From positions 1 to 11,588 of the forward strand of contig JBBQBQ010000099.1 in the NCBI GenBank assembly GCA_038317685.1: a stretch of 11,588 nucleotides of DNA, in the 5' to 3' direction. The notes beneath the pieces were generated by a model. The model was not told the origin of the DNA, did no database searches, and worked only from the letters and a program-made list of their open reading frames with translations. Source of the DNA: JBBQBQ01 sp038317685 (lineage in GTDB: Bacteria; Desulfobacterota; Desulfuromonadia; Desulfuromonadales; DDH964). The position numbers were made by a program, and so were the translations under genes. Shown piece by piece: positions 1-7,210 of this stretch; positions within the stretch are counted from its first letter, which is position 1, and each line of letters begins with the position of its first letter.

Positions 1-354
1 ACCCAGCTCGGCAAGTGGTTCAAGGGGGGGCGCGAGCTCTCCGGCGGGCAATGGCAGAAGATCGCCCTGGCCCGGGCCTTCATGCGCAGCGGCGCCGACC
101 TGCTGGTCCTCGACGAGCCGACGGCGACCATGGACGCCGCCGCCGAGGCGACGGTCTTTGAACACTTTCGGGACTTGAGCCGCGGCAAGATGACGATCCT
201 CATCTCCCACCGCTTCTCGACGGTGCGCATGGCCGACCGCATCGTCGTCCTCGACCGGGGGCGGATCGTCGAAGCCGGGAGCCACGCCGAGCTGATGGCG
301 CAGGGGGGGCAGTACGCCTACCTCTTCTCGCTGCAGGCCGAAGGATATCGCTGA
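1..354 (+). CDS. ABC exporter ATP-binding domain, C-terminal fragment
   Basis: This is the last 117 residues of an ATP-binding cassette; the 5' part lies outside the window. Read from base 1 in frame, it has the ABC signature LSGGQ (fragment residues 13-17), the Walker B strand LLVLDEP with Asp38-Glu39, a D-loop TMD at 43-45 instead of the usual ALD, and the H-loop histidine in ISHRF (His70). The end, with IVVLDRGRIVEAGSHAELM followed by a Tyr-rich tail, is typical of type I exporters (MsbA/MDR-like) in which the permease and ATPase are fused on one chain and act in the inner membrane. The substrate cannot be told from this fragment. An ATG at 82 lies in frame but falls inside the ATPase core, so it is not the start. 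The gene stops 71 bases before sbcD, with no clear terminator between them. Confidence 0.9.
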   Translation, partial: TQLGKWFKGGRELSGGQWQKIALARAFMRSGADLLVLDEPTATMDAAAEATVFEHFRDLSRGKMTILISHRFSTVRMADRIVVLDRGRIVEAGSHAELMAQGGQYAYLFSLQAEGYR

Positions 355-367
355 CGCGTCATCGCCC

Positions 368-397
368 TTTACCGGTCCCCCCCTGCCTTGCTATGCT
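368..397 (+). promoter_or_regulatory. possible sigma-70 promoter of sbcDC
   Basis: A -35-like TTTACC (368-373) and a -10-like TATGCT (392-397) are separated by 18 bases in the short gap after the ABC gene. The likely sbcD start is about 28 bases beyond the -10. This is pattern matching only. Read-through from the ABC gene is an alternative because no terminator separates the two. Confidence 0.3.
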
Positions 398-425
398 GCC
401 CCCAACGCCAACCGAGGATCCTGCC

Positions 426-1559
426 ATGCCGCTCCGCATTCTCCATACCTCCGACTGGCATCTCGGCCGCCAGTTCCACAACCTCTCCCTCCTCGACGAC
501 CAGCGCCGGGTCCTGGAGGAGATCGTCGCCCTCGTCCGCGACCGGCAGGTCGATGTGGTGGTGGTCGCCGGGGACATCTACGACCGTTCCGTCCCGCCGG
601 CGGCGGCGGTCGAACTCCTCGACGAGACCGTCCACGCCATCTGCCACGGCCTGGGGGTGCCGCTGATCCTCCTTTCCGGCAACCACGACGGACCCCAGCG
701 GCTGGCCTTCGCCTCGCGGCAGCTCGCTGCGGCCGGACTGCACGTGGTCGGGCCGCTCTGGCAGGTGCCCTGTCCGATCCTGCTCGGCGGGGTGGCCTTT
801 TACCCCATCCCCTACGCCGACCCCGCCACGGTGCGCCAGGTCCACGGGGTGGAGGTCGCCGGCCACGACGAGGCGATGGCCTACCTGCTGGAACAGATTC
901 GCCGGGACAACGGGCCGAGCCGCCCCTGCGTCGTCATCGCCCACTGCTACCTGGCCGGCGGTGAGATCTCCGAGTCGGAGCGCCCCCTTGCCCTCGGCGG
1001 CGCCGATCAGGTCTCCCCCGAGCATTTCCGCTCCTTTGCCTATGCCGCCCTGGGGCACCTTCACGGCCCCCAGTTCCGGGGGGCGCCCCAAGTCCGCTAC
1101 TCCGGTTCGCCGCTGAAATACTCCTTTTCCGAGGAGCGGCAGAAGAAGTCCGTCACTTTGGTTGACCTTGCCGACGACGGACGGGTCGACATCGAACTTC
1201 TCCCCCTGCACCCCCGCCATGACCTGCGCGTCCTCGAAGGTCCCCTCGCAGAGCTGCTGGCAGCGGGGCGGAATGACCCGCACCGGGACGATTACCTGCT
1301 GGTGCGCCTTTCCGACCGTCACGCCATCCTCGACGTGATGAGCAAGCTGCGCGAGGTTTATCCCAATCTGCTGCACCTGGAGCGCCCCGGCCTGATGGCG
1401 CGGAACGAAGCCCTTCAGGCCGGCCGCGAGCGGCTGAAGCTGGGAGAGCTGGCGATGTTTGAGGATTTTTTCGATCAGGTCGCCGGCGGGCCATTGAGCG
1501 AGGCGCAGCGGGCGATCGTCGCCGCCACCCTCGACGCCCTCCATCGGGAGGAGCTCTGA
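426..1559 (+). CDS. sbcD: SbcD nuclease subunit (Mre11 family)
   Basis: SbcD is the metallophosphoesterase subunit of the SbcCD complex, a Mn-dependent nuclease that opens DNA hairpins and degrades double-strand ends in the cytoplasm. The 377-residue product (E. coli SbcD is about 400) shows the phosphoesterase motifs in order: TSDWHLG with Asp10 and His12, AGDIYDR with Asp50, SGNHDG at 85-89, a catalytic/metal His at 173 (IAHCYL), and GHLHG with His211 and His213. The C-terminal part after about residue 270 fits the SbcD capping domain. The ATG at 426 is chosen because GAGGA (414-418) sits 7 bases upstream and the family begins with M-x-(I/L)-LHTSDWH. An upstream in-frame ATG at 393 would add 11 unconserved residues and has no ribosome site. 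The stop codon overlaps the sbcC start. Confidence 0.96.
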   Translation: MPLRILHTSDWHLGRQFHNLSLLDDQRRVLEEIVALVRDRQVDVVVVAGDIYDRSVPPAAAVELLDETVHAICHGLGVPLILLSGNHDGPQRLAFASRQLAAAGLHVVGPLWQVPCPILLGGVAFYPIPYADPATVRQVHGVEVAGHDEAMAYLLEQIRRDNGPSRPCVVIAHCYLAGGEISESERPLALGGADQVSPEHFRSFAYAALGHLHGPQFRGAPQVRYSGSPLKYSFSEERQKKSVTLVDLADDGRVDIELLPLHPRHDLRVLEGPLAELLAAGRNDPHRDDYLLVRLSDRHAILDVMSKLREVYPNLLHLERPGLMARNEALQAGRERLKLGELAMFEDFFDQVAGGPLSEAQRAIVAATLDALHREEL

Positions 1560-4462
1560 TGCGCCCCCTCGCCCTGACCATGACCGCCTTCGGTCCCTTC
1601 CCCGGCAGCGAGACCATCCGCTTCACGGAGTTGGGCGAGAACCCCCTCTTCCTGATCAACGGCCCCACCGGCTCGGGGAAGACGACGATCCTCGACGCCA
1701 TCTGCTTCGCCCTCTACGGCAAGACGACCGGGGACGAACGGGAAGGGGCGCAGATGCGCAGTGACCTGGCCGCGGACGGCGCCCCCACCGAGGTGACCTT
1801 TCAGTTTGAACTCGGCGGGCGGCGGTTCCGCATCCGCCGCAGCCCCGAACAGCAGCGCCCCAAGGCGCGAGGGGAGGGGTTCACTGTCCAGTCCCCCGAG
1901 GCGGAGCTTAGGGAGCTGCTGGCCGACGGCGGCGAGAAGCTCCTGGTCGCCAGCAAGGTTAGCGAGGCGACGCGCGAGATCGAGGAGTTGACCGGACTCT
2001 CCGTCGACCAGTTCCGCCAGGTGATGGTGCTGCCGCAGGGGCAGTTCCGTCAGTTGCTGCTGGCTGATTCGGGGGAGCGGGAGAAGATTTTCGGCCAGCT
2101 TTTCCAGACCCGGATTTACCGGCGGCTGGAGGAGAAGCTGAAGGAGCAGGCCGCCGGAATCCGCAAAAAACGTGAAGAGCAGCTGAGCCGCCAGCGAGGA
2201 ATTCTCGACGGGGCGGAGGTGGAGAGTCCGGAGGCGCTCGACACTGAAATGGCCGACATCGCTCCCGCCTGCAGCGCTGCCAAAAACAAGCAGGAGGAAA
2301 ACGAAAAGACTCTCGCCGCTGCCGGGAAGGCGCTGCTGCAGGGGGAGAACCTGGTTCGGGATTTTGACCGGCTGGAGAAGGCGGCGGCCGATCTCAAACG
2401 CTGCGATGAAGATCGGCCCCGGATCGATGCCATCCGTCAACAGATCGATCACGCCAAAAAGGCCGCAAAACTCGCTCCCTTCTTTGCCGACCGCAACCGC
2501 TGTGAAAAGCAGCTGTCACAGGCGAAGGACGAAGCTGAGGCAGCGACCAAGCGTCTTGCCAAAGCCGAGGAGGAGCTGAAAGAGACGACCAAAATGCGCG
2601 AGGCGACCGCTCAGTTGCAGAGAGACCTGAAACAGGCAAACGAGGAGCTGACCCGCCTCAAGGGGTACGGCGAGCGGGTTGGGAAGCTGGCGGCGGCGCG
2701 CAAGGTTCTTCTGGGGGCCGAAAGAGAGGCGGCCGGAGCCGAACTGCTCCTGCGCTTCAAACTGCTGGCCGAACGCTATCTCGCCATCCACAACCTCGAT
2801 CAGAAAAACCGGGAGGTCTCCGGACAGCGCGAAATCCTTGGGCAGTTGCAGCAGGAGGAGGAAAAACGCCGCAGGGAGCTGAACGGGCGCGAACAAGCTG
2901 CCAAGCGTCTCGAACTCGCCTGGCATCAGGGCCAGGCGTCGCTCCTCGCCGGTGAGCTGAAGGCCGATACTCCCTGCCCCGTCTGCGGCAGCACCGAGCA
3001 TCCTGCTCCGACCCTCACTGATGCCGAAATCCCCGATCAGCAGCAGGTTGAGGCGGCTCGAGAGGAGCTGCGCAAAGCAACCGAGGTCCTTGATCTGTCG
3101 AAGCAGAAGACTGCCACGGCGCAGGAATGCTTGCGCGACCTTGAACGCGAGGCGAAGGCACTGGCCGTGACAACTGCCGGCGATACCACCCTTGCCGACC
3201 TGAAGATCGAGATTACCGCAGTGCAGGAGGAGGCACAGGGGCTCGGCATCAGACTCCCCCACCGCGAGCGGATTCAGGAACTCGCCGCCGACACCCTGCG
3301 CGCTGGAAGGGAGCAGGCCCGCAGCACCCTGGCGGCGGCGCAGGCGCAGTTTACCAGCGCCGAAGGAGAACTCCCCGAGGGTTACCGCGAGGCGGGAGTC
3401 CTCGACGCCGCGGTATCGGCCGCGACGGCAACCATCACCCGCATCGAACAGGAGGTTGAACGGCTGGAGGAGGCTTTCCGCAAAGCAGCCAACGACAGGA
3501 CTGCTGCTCAGACCGCCGCCGATGCCACGACAGTGCAGGTCGAAAAGGCCGAAACCGCCCTCGCCGAAGCCAGCAAATGCACCGCTGAGGCACTTGCTGC
3601 CAGCCCCTTCCCCGACGAGACGGCCTATCGCTCCGCTCTGGTCGAGGATGCCGCGATGCAGGGGCTGGATCGACACGTCACCACCTTCGACACCACCTTT
3701 GCCGAGCAGAGCGGCATCCGCAAAGAGCTCGTCGAGCAGCTCAAGGAGAAGAGTCGCCCCAACCTGGAAGCGTTGAAAGAGGCTCGCACCTGCGCCGAGG
3801 AGGCGCACAAACTCGCCCGCGGCAACTGGGTCGACCTCGACCACCGCCGCAATACCCTTCAACGTACCAAGTCCCAGCTTGACCTGGCCGCCGCCGAGCG
3901 CGCGGAGCTCGACCTTCAGTACGCTGTGGTCGGCACCCTCGCCGACGTCGCCAACGGTCAGACCGGCAACAAGATCAGCCTGCAGCGCTTCGTCCTCAGC
4001 GTCCTCCTCGACGACGTCCTGATCGAGGCAAGCCACCGCCTCCGCCTGATGAGCAAGGGGCGCTATCAGCTCCTGCGCAAGGAGGACCGGGCCAAGGGGA
4101 ACAAGGCTTCGGGGCTGGAGCTGGAGGTGGAGGACGCTTATACCGGCAAGGTCCGGTCGGTGGCGACCCTCTCCGGCGGGGAGAGTTTCCTGGCGGCGCT
4201 GTCACTGGCGCTGGGACTCTCCGACGTGGTGCAGGCGTACGCCGGCGGCATCCGCCTCGACACGCTCTTCATCGACGAGGGGTTTGGCAGCCTCGACGCG
4301 GAGTCCCTTGAGCTGGCGATCCGGACCCTGATCGACCTGCAGGCGACCGGCCGGATGGTCGGGATCATCTCCCACGTCGCCGAGTTGAAGGAACAACTCC
4401 CCCTGCGCATCGATGTTCTCTCCGGACGGGACGGCAGCAGCCTGCGGGTCGTGACACCCTGA
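1559..4462 (+). CDS. sbcC: SbcC ATPase subunit (Rad50/SMC family)
   Basis: SbcC is the SMC-like ATPase partner of SbcD; together they clear hairpins, cruciforms and blocked DNA ends. The 967-residue chain (E. coli about 1,048) has an N-terminal Walker A NGPTGSGKT with the P-loop at 35-42 and a Q-loop region around VLPQGQFRQLL. Long charged coiled coils flank the central zinc-hook CPVCG (Cys473 and Cys476), through which two molecules join. The C-terminal ATPase half carries the signature LSGGES (871-876), Walker B LFIDEG (Asp906-Glu907) followed by FGSLD, and the H-loop His939. All ATPase elements are intact. The start ATG shares bases with the sbcD stop (TGATG), with GGAGGA at 1547-1552, so translation is coupled and the two subunits are probably made in step. 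The coiled-coil part has somewhat more A-rich codons, as expected for Lys/Glu-rich sequence. Confidence 0.97.
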   Translation: MRPLALTMTAFGPFPGSETIRFTELGENPLFLINGPTGSGKTTILDAICFALYGKTTGDEREGAQMRSDLAADGAPTEVTFQFELGGRRFRIRRSPEQQRPKARGEGFTVQSPEAELRELLADGGEKLLVASKVSEATREIEELTGLSVDQFRQVMVLPQGQFRQLLLADSGEREKIFGQLFQTRIYRRLEEKLKEQAAGIRKKREEQLSRQRGILDGAEVESPEALDTEMADIAPACSAAKNKQEENEKTLAAAGKALLQGENLVRDFDRLEKAAADLKRCDEDRPRIDAIRQQIDHAKKAAKLAPFFADRNRCEKQLSQAKDEAEAATKRLAKAEEELKETTKMREATAQLQRDLKQANEELTRLKGYGERVGKLAAARKVLLGAEREAAGAELLLRFKLLAERYLAIHNLDQKNREVSGQREILGQLQQEEEKRRRELNGREQAAKRLELAWHQGQASLLAGELKADTPCPVCGSTEHPAPTLTDAEIPDQQQVEAAREELRKATEVLDLSKQKTATAQECLRDLEREAKALAVTTAGDTTLADLKIEITAVQEEAQGLGIRLPHRERIQELAADTLRAGREQARSTLAAAQAQFTSAEGELPEGYREAGVLDAAVSAATATITRIEQEVERLEEAFRKAANDRTAAQTAADATTVQVEKAETALAEASKCTAEALAASPFPDETAYRSALVEDAAMQGLDRHVTTFDTTFAEQSGIRKELVEQLKEKSRPNLEALKEARTCAEEAHKLARGNWVDLDHRRNTLQRTKSQLDLAAAERAELDLQYAVVGTLADVANGQTGNKISLQRFVLSVLLDDVLIEASHRLRLMSKGRYQLLRKEDRAKGNKASGLELEVEDAYTGKVRSVATLSGGESFLAALSLALGLSDVVQAYAGGIRLDTLFIDEGFGSLDAESLELAIRTLIDLQATGRMVGIISHVAELKEQLPLRIDVLSGRDGSSLRVVTP

Positions 4463-4487
4463 CCCGGCTTGGCCGTGGGAACGTAGA

Positions 4488-4525
4488 GAGCCGAAGGCAA
4501 ACCGCCTTCGGCTCGTTTGGTTTTT
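4488..4525 (+). terminator. intrinsic terminator of sbcDC
   Basis: A perfect 11-bp stem (GAGCCGAAGGC at 4488-4498 pairing with 4504-4514) closes a 5-base loop AAACC and is followed by GTTTGGTTTTT. The T-rich tail is on the + strand only; the other side of the hairpin has no matching A tract, so it should act on sbcC rather than on the facing haem-protein gene. It lies 26 bases after the sbcC stop. Confidence 0.9.
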
Positions 4526-4543
4526 CGGCGGTGACCGGCCCGG

Positions 4544-5008
4544 TTACTGCGTCCCGCTGCCGGCCCCGACGGTCGCCGCCAGGCCATCGAGCAACTGCCG
4601 CTTCTGAGCTTCACTTAGCCGCGCCTCGGCGTGGATCAGCCGATACTGCAACGGCGGCATCTCCCCCTCGGTGATCACCTCCCGCAGTTCCTTGGGCTTC
4701 TCTCCCTTGCGTTCCCCACGGCGCCAGTCCGAAAAGTTGAGGTGGCGCCGACCCTCTTCAACATCGTGCTGCACCAGCCAGGAGACGGGGGCGAGGTTGG
4801 CGTACCAGGGCCAGATCGTTTCGTTGCTGTGACAGTCGAAACAGGCCGCTTTGGCCAGCTCCCGGGTTTGCGGGCGGTCCCAGGGCGGTTCCTGGACCCG
4901 CGGCGGATTGTGGTGGTCGCGGCCATAGGGGATGACCTGGACGGCGATCAGGAAGACGACAAGGCCGATGAAGGTTCGTCGCGGTGACGGCAGGGTGGGC
5001 AGGCGCAT
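4544..5008 (-). CDS. membrane-anchored haem-binding protein (Haem_bd family)
   Basis: The 154-residue protein has an N-terminal hydrophobic segment (about residues 12-28) after a short basic stretch, so it is probably an uncleaved anchor with the rest outside the cytoplasmic membrane. It then carries one c-type haem motif, CFDCH (Cys56, Cys59, His60), followed by WPWY and the conserved-looking VSWLV and GRRHLNFSDW blocks. GEMPP (Met117) is a candidate distal haem ligand. This pattern matches the small haem-binding domain family Haem_bd (PF14376), whose physiological role is not settled; electron transfer or haem sensing are the usual ideas. The ATG at 5008 is chosen over an upstream start at 5149 because AAGGAGGT lies 11 bases before it and because the anchor then begins near the N-terminus; the extra 47 upstream residues look like untranslated leader. 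The gene is divergent from pdhA. Confidence 0.85.
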   Translation of the reverse strand: MRLPTLPSPRRTFIGLVVFLIAVQVIPYGRDHHNPPRVQEPPWDRPQTRELAKAACFDCHSNETIWPWYANLAPVSWLVQHDVEEGRRHLNFSDWRRGERKGEKPKELREVITEGEMPPLQYRLIHAEARLSEAQKRQLLDGLAATVGAGSGTQ

Positions 5009-5019
5009 GGTTCGGTCGG

Positions 5020-5027
5020 ACCTCCTT
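5020..5027 (-). promoter_or_regulatory. strong ribosome site fixing the haem-protein start
   Basis: On the - strand this reads AAGGAGGT, a full match to the anti-Shine-Dalgarno complement, 11 bases before the ATG at 5008. It decides against the longer in-frame reading that would begin at 5149. Confidence 0.8.
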
Positions 5028-5091
5028 GAAGGGCGGGGGAACCGGGCTGCCGGTCGGACGCTGGTCGGCAGAATCCGGCCCGTTAGCCCCA

Positions 5092-5119
5092 ATGATAGCG
5101 GGTTGACGAGGATGCGCAA
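5092..5119 (-). promoter_or_regulatory. possible promoter of the haem-protein gene
   Basis: On the - strand, TTGCGC (5119-5114) and TATCAT (5097-5092) are spaced by 16 bases. The -10 matches consensus at five of six positions, the -35 only at its TTG. Transcription would start around 5085 and leave a leader of about 75 bases. This is consensus matching only; the spacing and position are plausible. Confidence 0.35.
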
Positions 5120-5133
5120 GGCGCCTCGGCCCC

Positions 5134-5162
5134 TTGTTATCCCTCGCAAAATTGATAATCTT
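5134..5162 (+). promoter_or_regulatory. possible promoter of the pdh operon
   Basis: TTGTTA (5134-5139) and TAATCT (5157-5162) are spaced by 17 bases. GATAAT at 5154-5159 is a better -10 match but has a poorer -35 partner. This is the only A/T-rich stretch in the divergent gap, which supports promoter function. The exact boxes are uncertain, and the -10 area coincides with an inverted repeat at 5153-5168. Confidence 0.35.
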
Positions 5163-5168
5163 TTATCA
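5153..5168. promoter_or_regulatory. inverted repeat, candidate operator before pdhA
   Basis: TGATAATCTTTTATCA contains perfect 6-base arms (TGATAA and TTATCA) around TCTT. It overlaps the likely -10 region of pdhA and ends 31 bases before its start codon, a classic place for a repressor site. It somewhat resembles a Fur-type 7-1-7 box but has one base too many in the middle, and it does not match the E. coli PdhR box. The regulator is therefore unknown. Confidence 0.4.
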
Positions 5169-5199
5169 GTCCTGCTGCTTGCGTCGAAAGGGAACAGCC

Positions 5200-6207
5200 A
5201 TGAAGACGACCCAGGAACGGACCCTTCTCGAAGGCCGGGAGCTCCTCACCATGTACCGCGACATGGTGCGCATCCGCGAATTCGAGGAGGCCTGCCCGAA
5301 ACTCTACAGCGAAGGGAAGGTGGGGGGCTTCCTCCACCTTTACAGCGGGCAGGAGGCGGTCGGCGTCGGCGTCGCCCATGCCCTCCATCACGAAGATTAC
5401 CTGGTCAGCGCCTATCGGGAACACGGTCTGATCATCGCCCGGGGAGCCGACCCGGGGCGGGTCATGGCCGAACTCTTCGGCAAGGCGACCGGGGTCAGCA
5501 AAGGGAAAGGGGGCTCGATGCACATGTTCGACCCCGACCTGCGCTTCATGGGCGGTTACGGCATCGTCGGCGGCCACCTGCCGCTGGCGGTCGGTATCGG
5601 CTATGCCATCTTCTACCGGGGGAGCGACGAGGTCGTGGTCTGCATGTTCGGCGATGGGGCCACCAACCAGGGGGTCTTCCATGAGGCGATGAACATGGCC
5701 GCCCTCTACCGGGTGCCGGTCGTCTTCGTCTGCGAAAACAACGGCTACGGCATCGGCACCAGCGTGGTCCGCGCCAGCTCCGTCGAACAGCTCTACAAGA
5801 AAAGCTGCGCCTACGAGACGCCGGGGAGCAAGGTCGACGGCATGGACGTCCTGGCGGTCTACGATGCGGTGCGCCAGGCGGTGCAGCGGGCCCGCGAAGG
5901 GGGCGGACCGAGCTACATCGAGGCGATCACCTACCGTTTCCGCGGCCATTCGATCTCCGACCCCGGGACCTACCGTAGTGAGCAGGAGAAGAAGATCTGG
6001 CATGAGCGCGATCCGATCCCCAACTTCGCCGAATTCCTGGTCGCCGCCGGCCACGCCGTCCGCAGCCAGATCGAGGCCATCGATGGTGAGGAGAAGGCCG
6101 GGATCGAAGCGGCGATCCGCTTCGCCGAGGGTAGCCCCGACCCGGCCCCGGAGGAGCTCTGGAACGACGTCTACGCTCCCGTTCAGGAAGGAGGAGCGCA
6201 TGGCTGA
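5200..6207 (+). CDS. pdhA: pyruvate dehydrogenase E1 component, alpha subunit
   Basis: With the beta subunit this forms the thiamine-diphosphate enzyme that decarboxylates pyruvate and acetylates the lipoyl group of E2. The 335-residue length is typical. Visible motifs are the N-terminal RIREFEE and GFLHLYSGQEA block, the thiamine-binding GDG (151-153) closing with NN (180-181), and the loop FRGHSISDPGTYRS (residues 248-260), which corresponds to the phosphorylation loop of mitochondrial E1 alpha. No kinase gene is seen here. The ATG at 5200 is chosen because GAAAGGGA ends about 6 bases upstream and the family starts near this point; an alternative reading from 5134 adds 22 unconserved residues and would overlap the promoter. 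The related acetoin and branched-chain dehydrogenases share the fold, but the HLYSGQEAVGVG signature and the neighbours favour pyruvate. pdhB begins inside its last codons. Confidence 0.93.
   Translation: MKTTQERTLLEGRELLTMYRDMVRIREFEEACPKLYSEGKVGGFLHLYSGQEAVGVGVAHALHHEDYLVSAYREHGLIIARGADPGRVMAELFGKATGVSKGKGGSMHMFDPDLRFMGGYGIVGGHLPLAVGIGYAIFYRGSDEVVVCMFGDGATNQGVFHEAMNMAALYRVPVVFVCENNGYGIGTSVVRASSVEQLYKKSCAYETPGSKVDGMDVLAVYDAVRQAVQRAREGGGPSYIEAITYRFRGHSISDPGTYRSEQEKKIWHERDPIPNFAEFLVAAGHAVRSQIEAIDGEEKAGIEAAIRFAEGSPDPAPEELWNDVYAPVQEGGAHG
6188..6194 (+). promoter_or_regulatory. ribosome site of pdhB inside pdhA
   Basis: AAGGAGG lies within the last codons of pdhA, 5 bases before the pdhB ATG at 6200. 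It fixes that start and indicates that E1 alpha and beta translation are coupled. Confidence 0.8.
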
Positions 6208-7171
6208 GATCACCTGTCGCGAAGCGCTGAACCAGGCGCTGCGCGAGGAGATGGAACGCGACCCGGCGGTCTTCCTCCTCGGCGAGGACGTCGGTCTTTA
6301 TGAAGGCTCCTTCAAGGTCTCCCGGGGCCTGCTCGCCAAGTTCGGCGAAAAGCGGGTCCTCGACACCCCGATCGCCGAGGCCGGCATCGTCGGCCTCGCC
6401 TGCGGCGCGGCGCTGGCCGGTCTGCGGCCGGTCGCCGAACTGATGACCGTCAACTTCGCCGTCGTCGCCATGGACCAGATCATGAACCACGTGGCGGTGG
6501 TCCGTTACATGTTCGGCGGTCAAGCGTCGGTACCGCTGACGATCCGCGCCCCCGGGGGGGGCGGCCACCAGCTCGGCGCCCAGCACTCCCACTCCCTGGA
6601 GGCGCTCTTCGCCCACTGCCCAGGCCTAAGGGTCGTGGTCCCATCGGTCCCCGCCGACGCCAAGGGTCTCCTGAAGAGCGCCATCCGCAGCGACGACCCG
6701 GTCCTCTTCCTCGAACACGAAGGGCTCTACGGCGTCAAGGGTGAGGTGCCGGAGGGGGAACACCTCGTCCCCCTGGGGGTGGCGGAGGTCAAACGCCCGG
6801 GGCGCGACGTAACCCTGGTGACGCTGTCGCGCATGGTCTACGTCTGCCTGGAAGCGGCCGAACTCCTCGCCCGGGACGGGATCGAGGCCGAAGTCGTCGA
6901 TCTGCGCGGCCTCAACCCTCTCGACATGGCGACGGTCCTCACCTCGGTGCGCAAGACCCGCCGGGCGGTGACCGTCGAGGAGTCGTGGCTCTCCTTCGGC
7001 TGGGGGGGCGAGCTCGTGGCGCGGCTGATGGAAGAGGCTTTCGACGATCTCGACGCGCCGGTGCTGCGGGTCGGCGGCGCCGATGTGCCGATGCCCTACA
7101 ACAAACAGCTCGAACAGGCGGCGATCCCCGACGCGGCCCGGGTGGTGGCCCGGGTTCGGGAGATCGTTTAA
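6200..7171 (+). CDS. pdhB: pyruvate dehydrogenase E1 component, beta subunit
   Basis: E1 beta completes the alpha2-beta2 thiamine enzyme and provides the glutamate that activates thiamine diphosphate. The 323-residue chain starts ITCREALNQAL, the usual opening of the family, and has GEDVG (residues 28-32), DTPIAEAG with the candidate catalytic Glu60, PVAELMT and FGGQASVPLTIRAP. The C-terminal transketolase domain contains VVDLRGLNPLD, the swivel region TVEESWLSFGWGGEL, and ends with PMPYNKQLEQAAIP, which is strongly characteristic. The ATG at 6200 overlaps the end of pdhA by 8 bases and has AAGGAGG 5 bases upstream, as expected for two subunits needed in equal amounts. The longer same-frame reading that begins inside pdhA at 5864 is an artefact of the overlap. 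Confidence 0.94.
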   Translation: MAEITCREALNQALREEMERDPAVFLLGEDVGLYEGSFKVSRGLLAKFGEKRVLDTPIAEAGIVGLACGAALAGLRPVAELMTVNFAVVAMDQIMNHVAVVRYMFGGQASVPLTIRAPGGGGHQLGAQHSHSLEALFAHCPGLRVVVPSVPADAKGLLKSAIRSDDPVLFLEHEGLYGVKGEVPEGEHLVPLGVAEVKRPGRDVTLVTLSRMVYVCLEAAELLARDGIEAEVVDLRGLNPLDMATVLTSVRKTRRAVTVEESWLSFGWGGELVARLMEEAFDDLDAPVLRVGGADVPMPYNKQLEQAAIPDAARVVARVREIV

Positions 7172-7210
7172 GCCCCTCATCACCTCCAGCCGCAAAGGAT
7201 ACCAAGACCG

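Noticed and set aside
369..1544. 391-codon open frame on the - strand opposite sbcD
   Set aside because: It mirrors a well-supported nuclease gene. Long antisense frames are common in GC-rich DNA, and the translation shows no recognisable domain.
2516..4036. 506-codon - strand frame opposite sbcC
   Set aside because: It is Leu/Gly-rich, as expected from the reverse of Glu/Ala-rich coiled-coil codons. No motif was seen, while sbcC is certain.
1559..4462. Possible defence system based on the Rad50-like ATPase next to a nuclease
   Set aside because: Motifs, size, zinc-hook and the overlapping gene order are those of ordinary SbcCD repair genes, and no defence partner is adjacent.
5864..6199. 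Upstream extension of the pdhB frame inside pdhA
   Set aside because: It is Arg/Ser-rich nonsense translation. The true start at 6200 has a strong ribosome site and family-typical N-terminus.
5137..6213. 358-codon - strand frame opposite pdhA
   Set aside because: It is a shadow of codon bias in pdhA, is compositionally odd (Asp/Val/Ala/Gly-rich) and has no domain.
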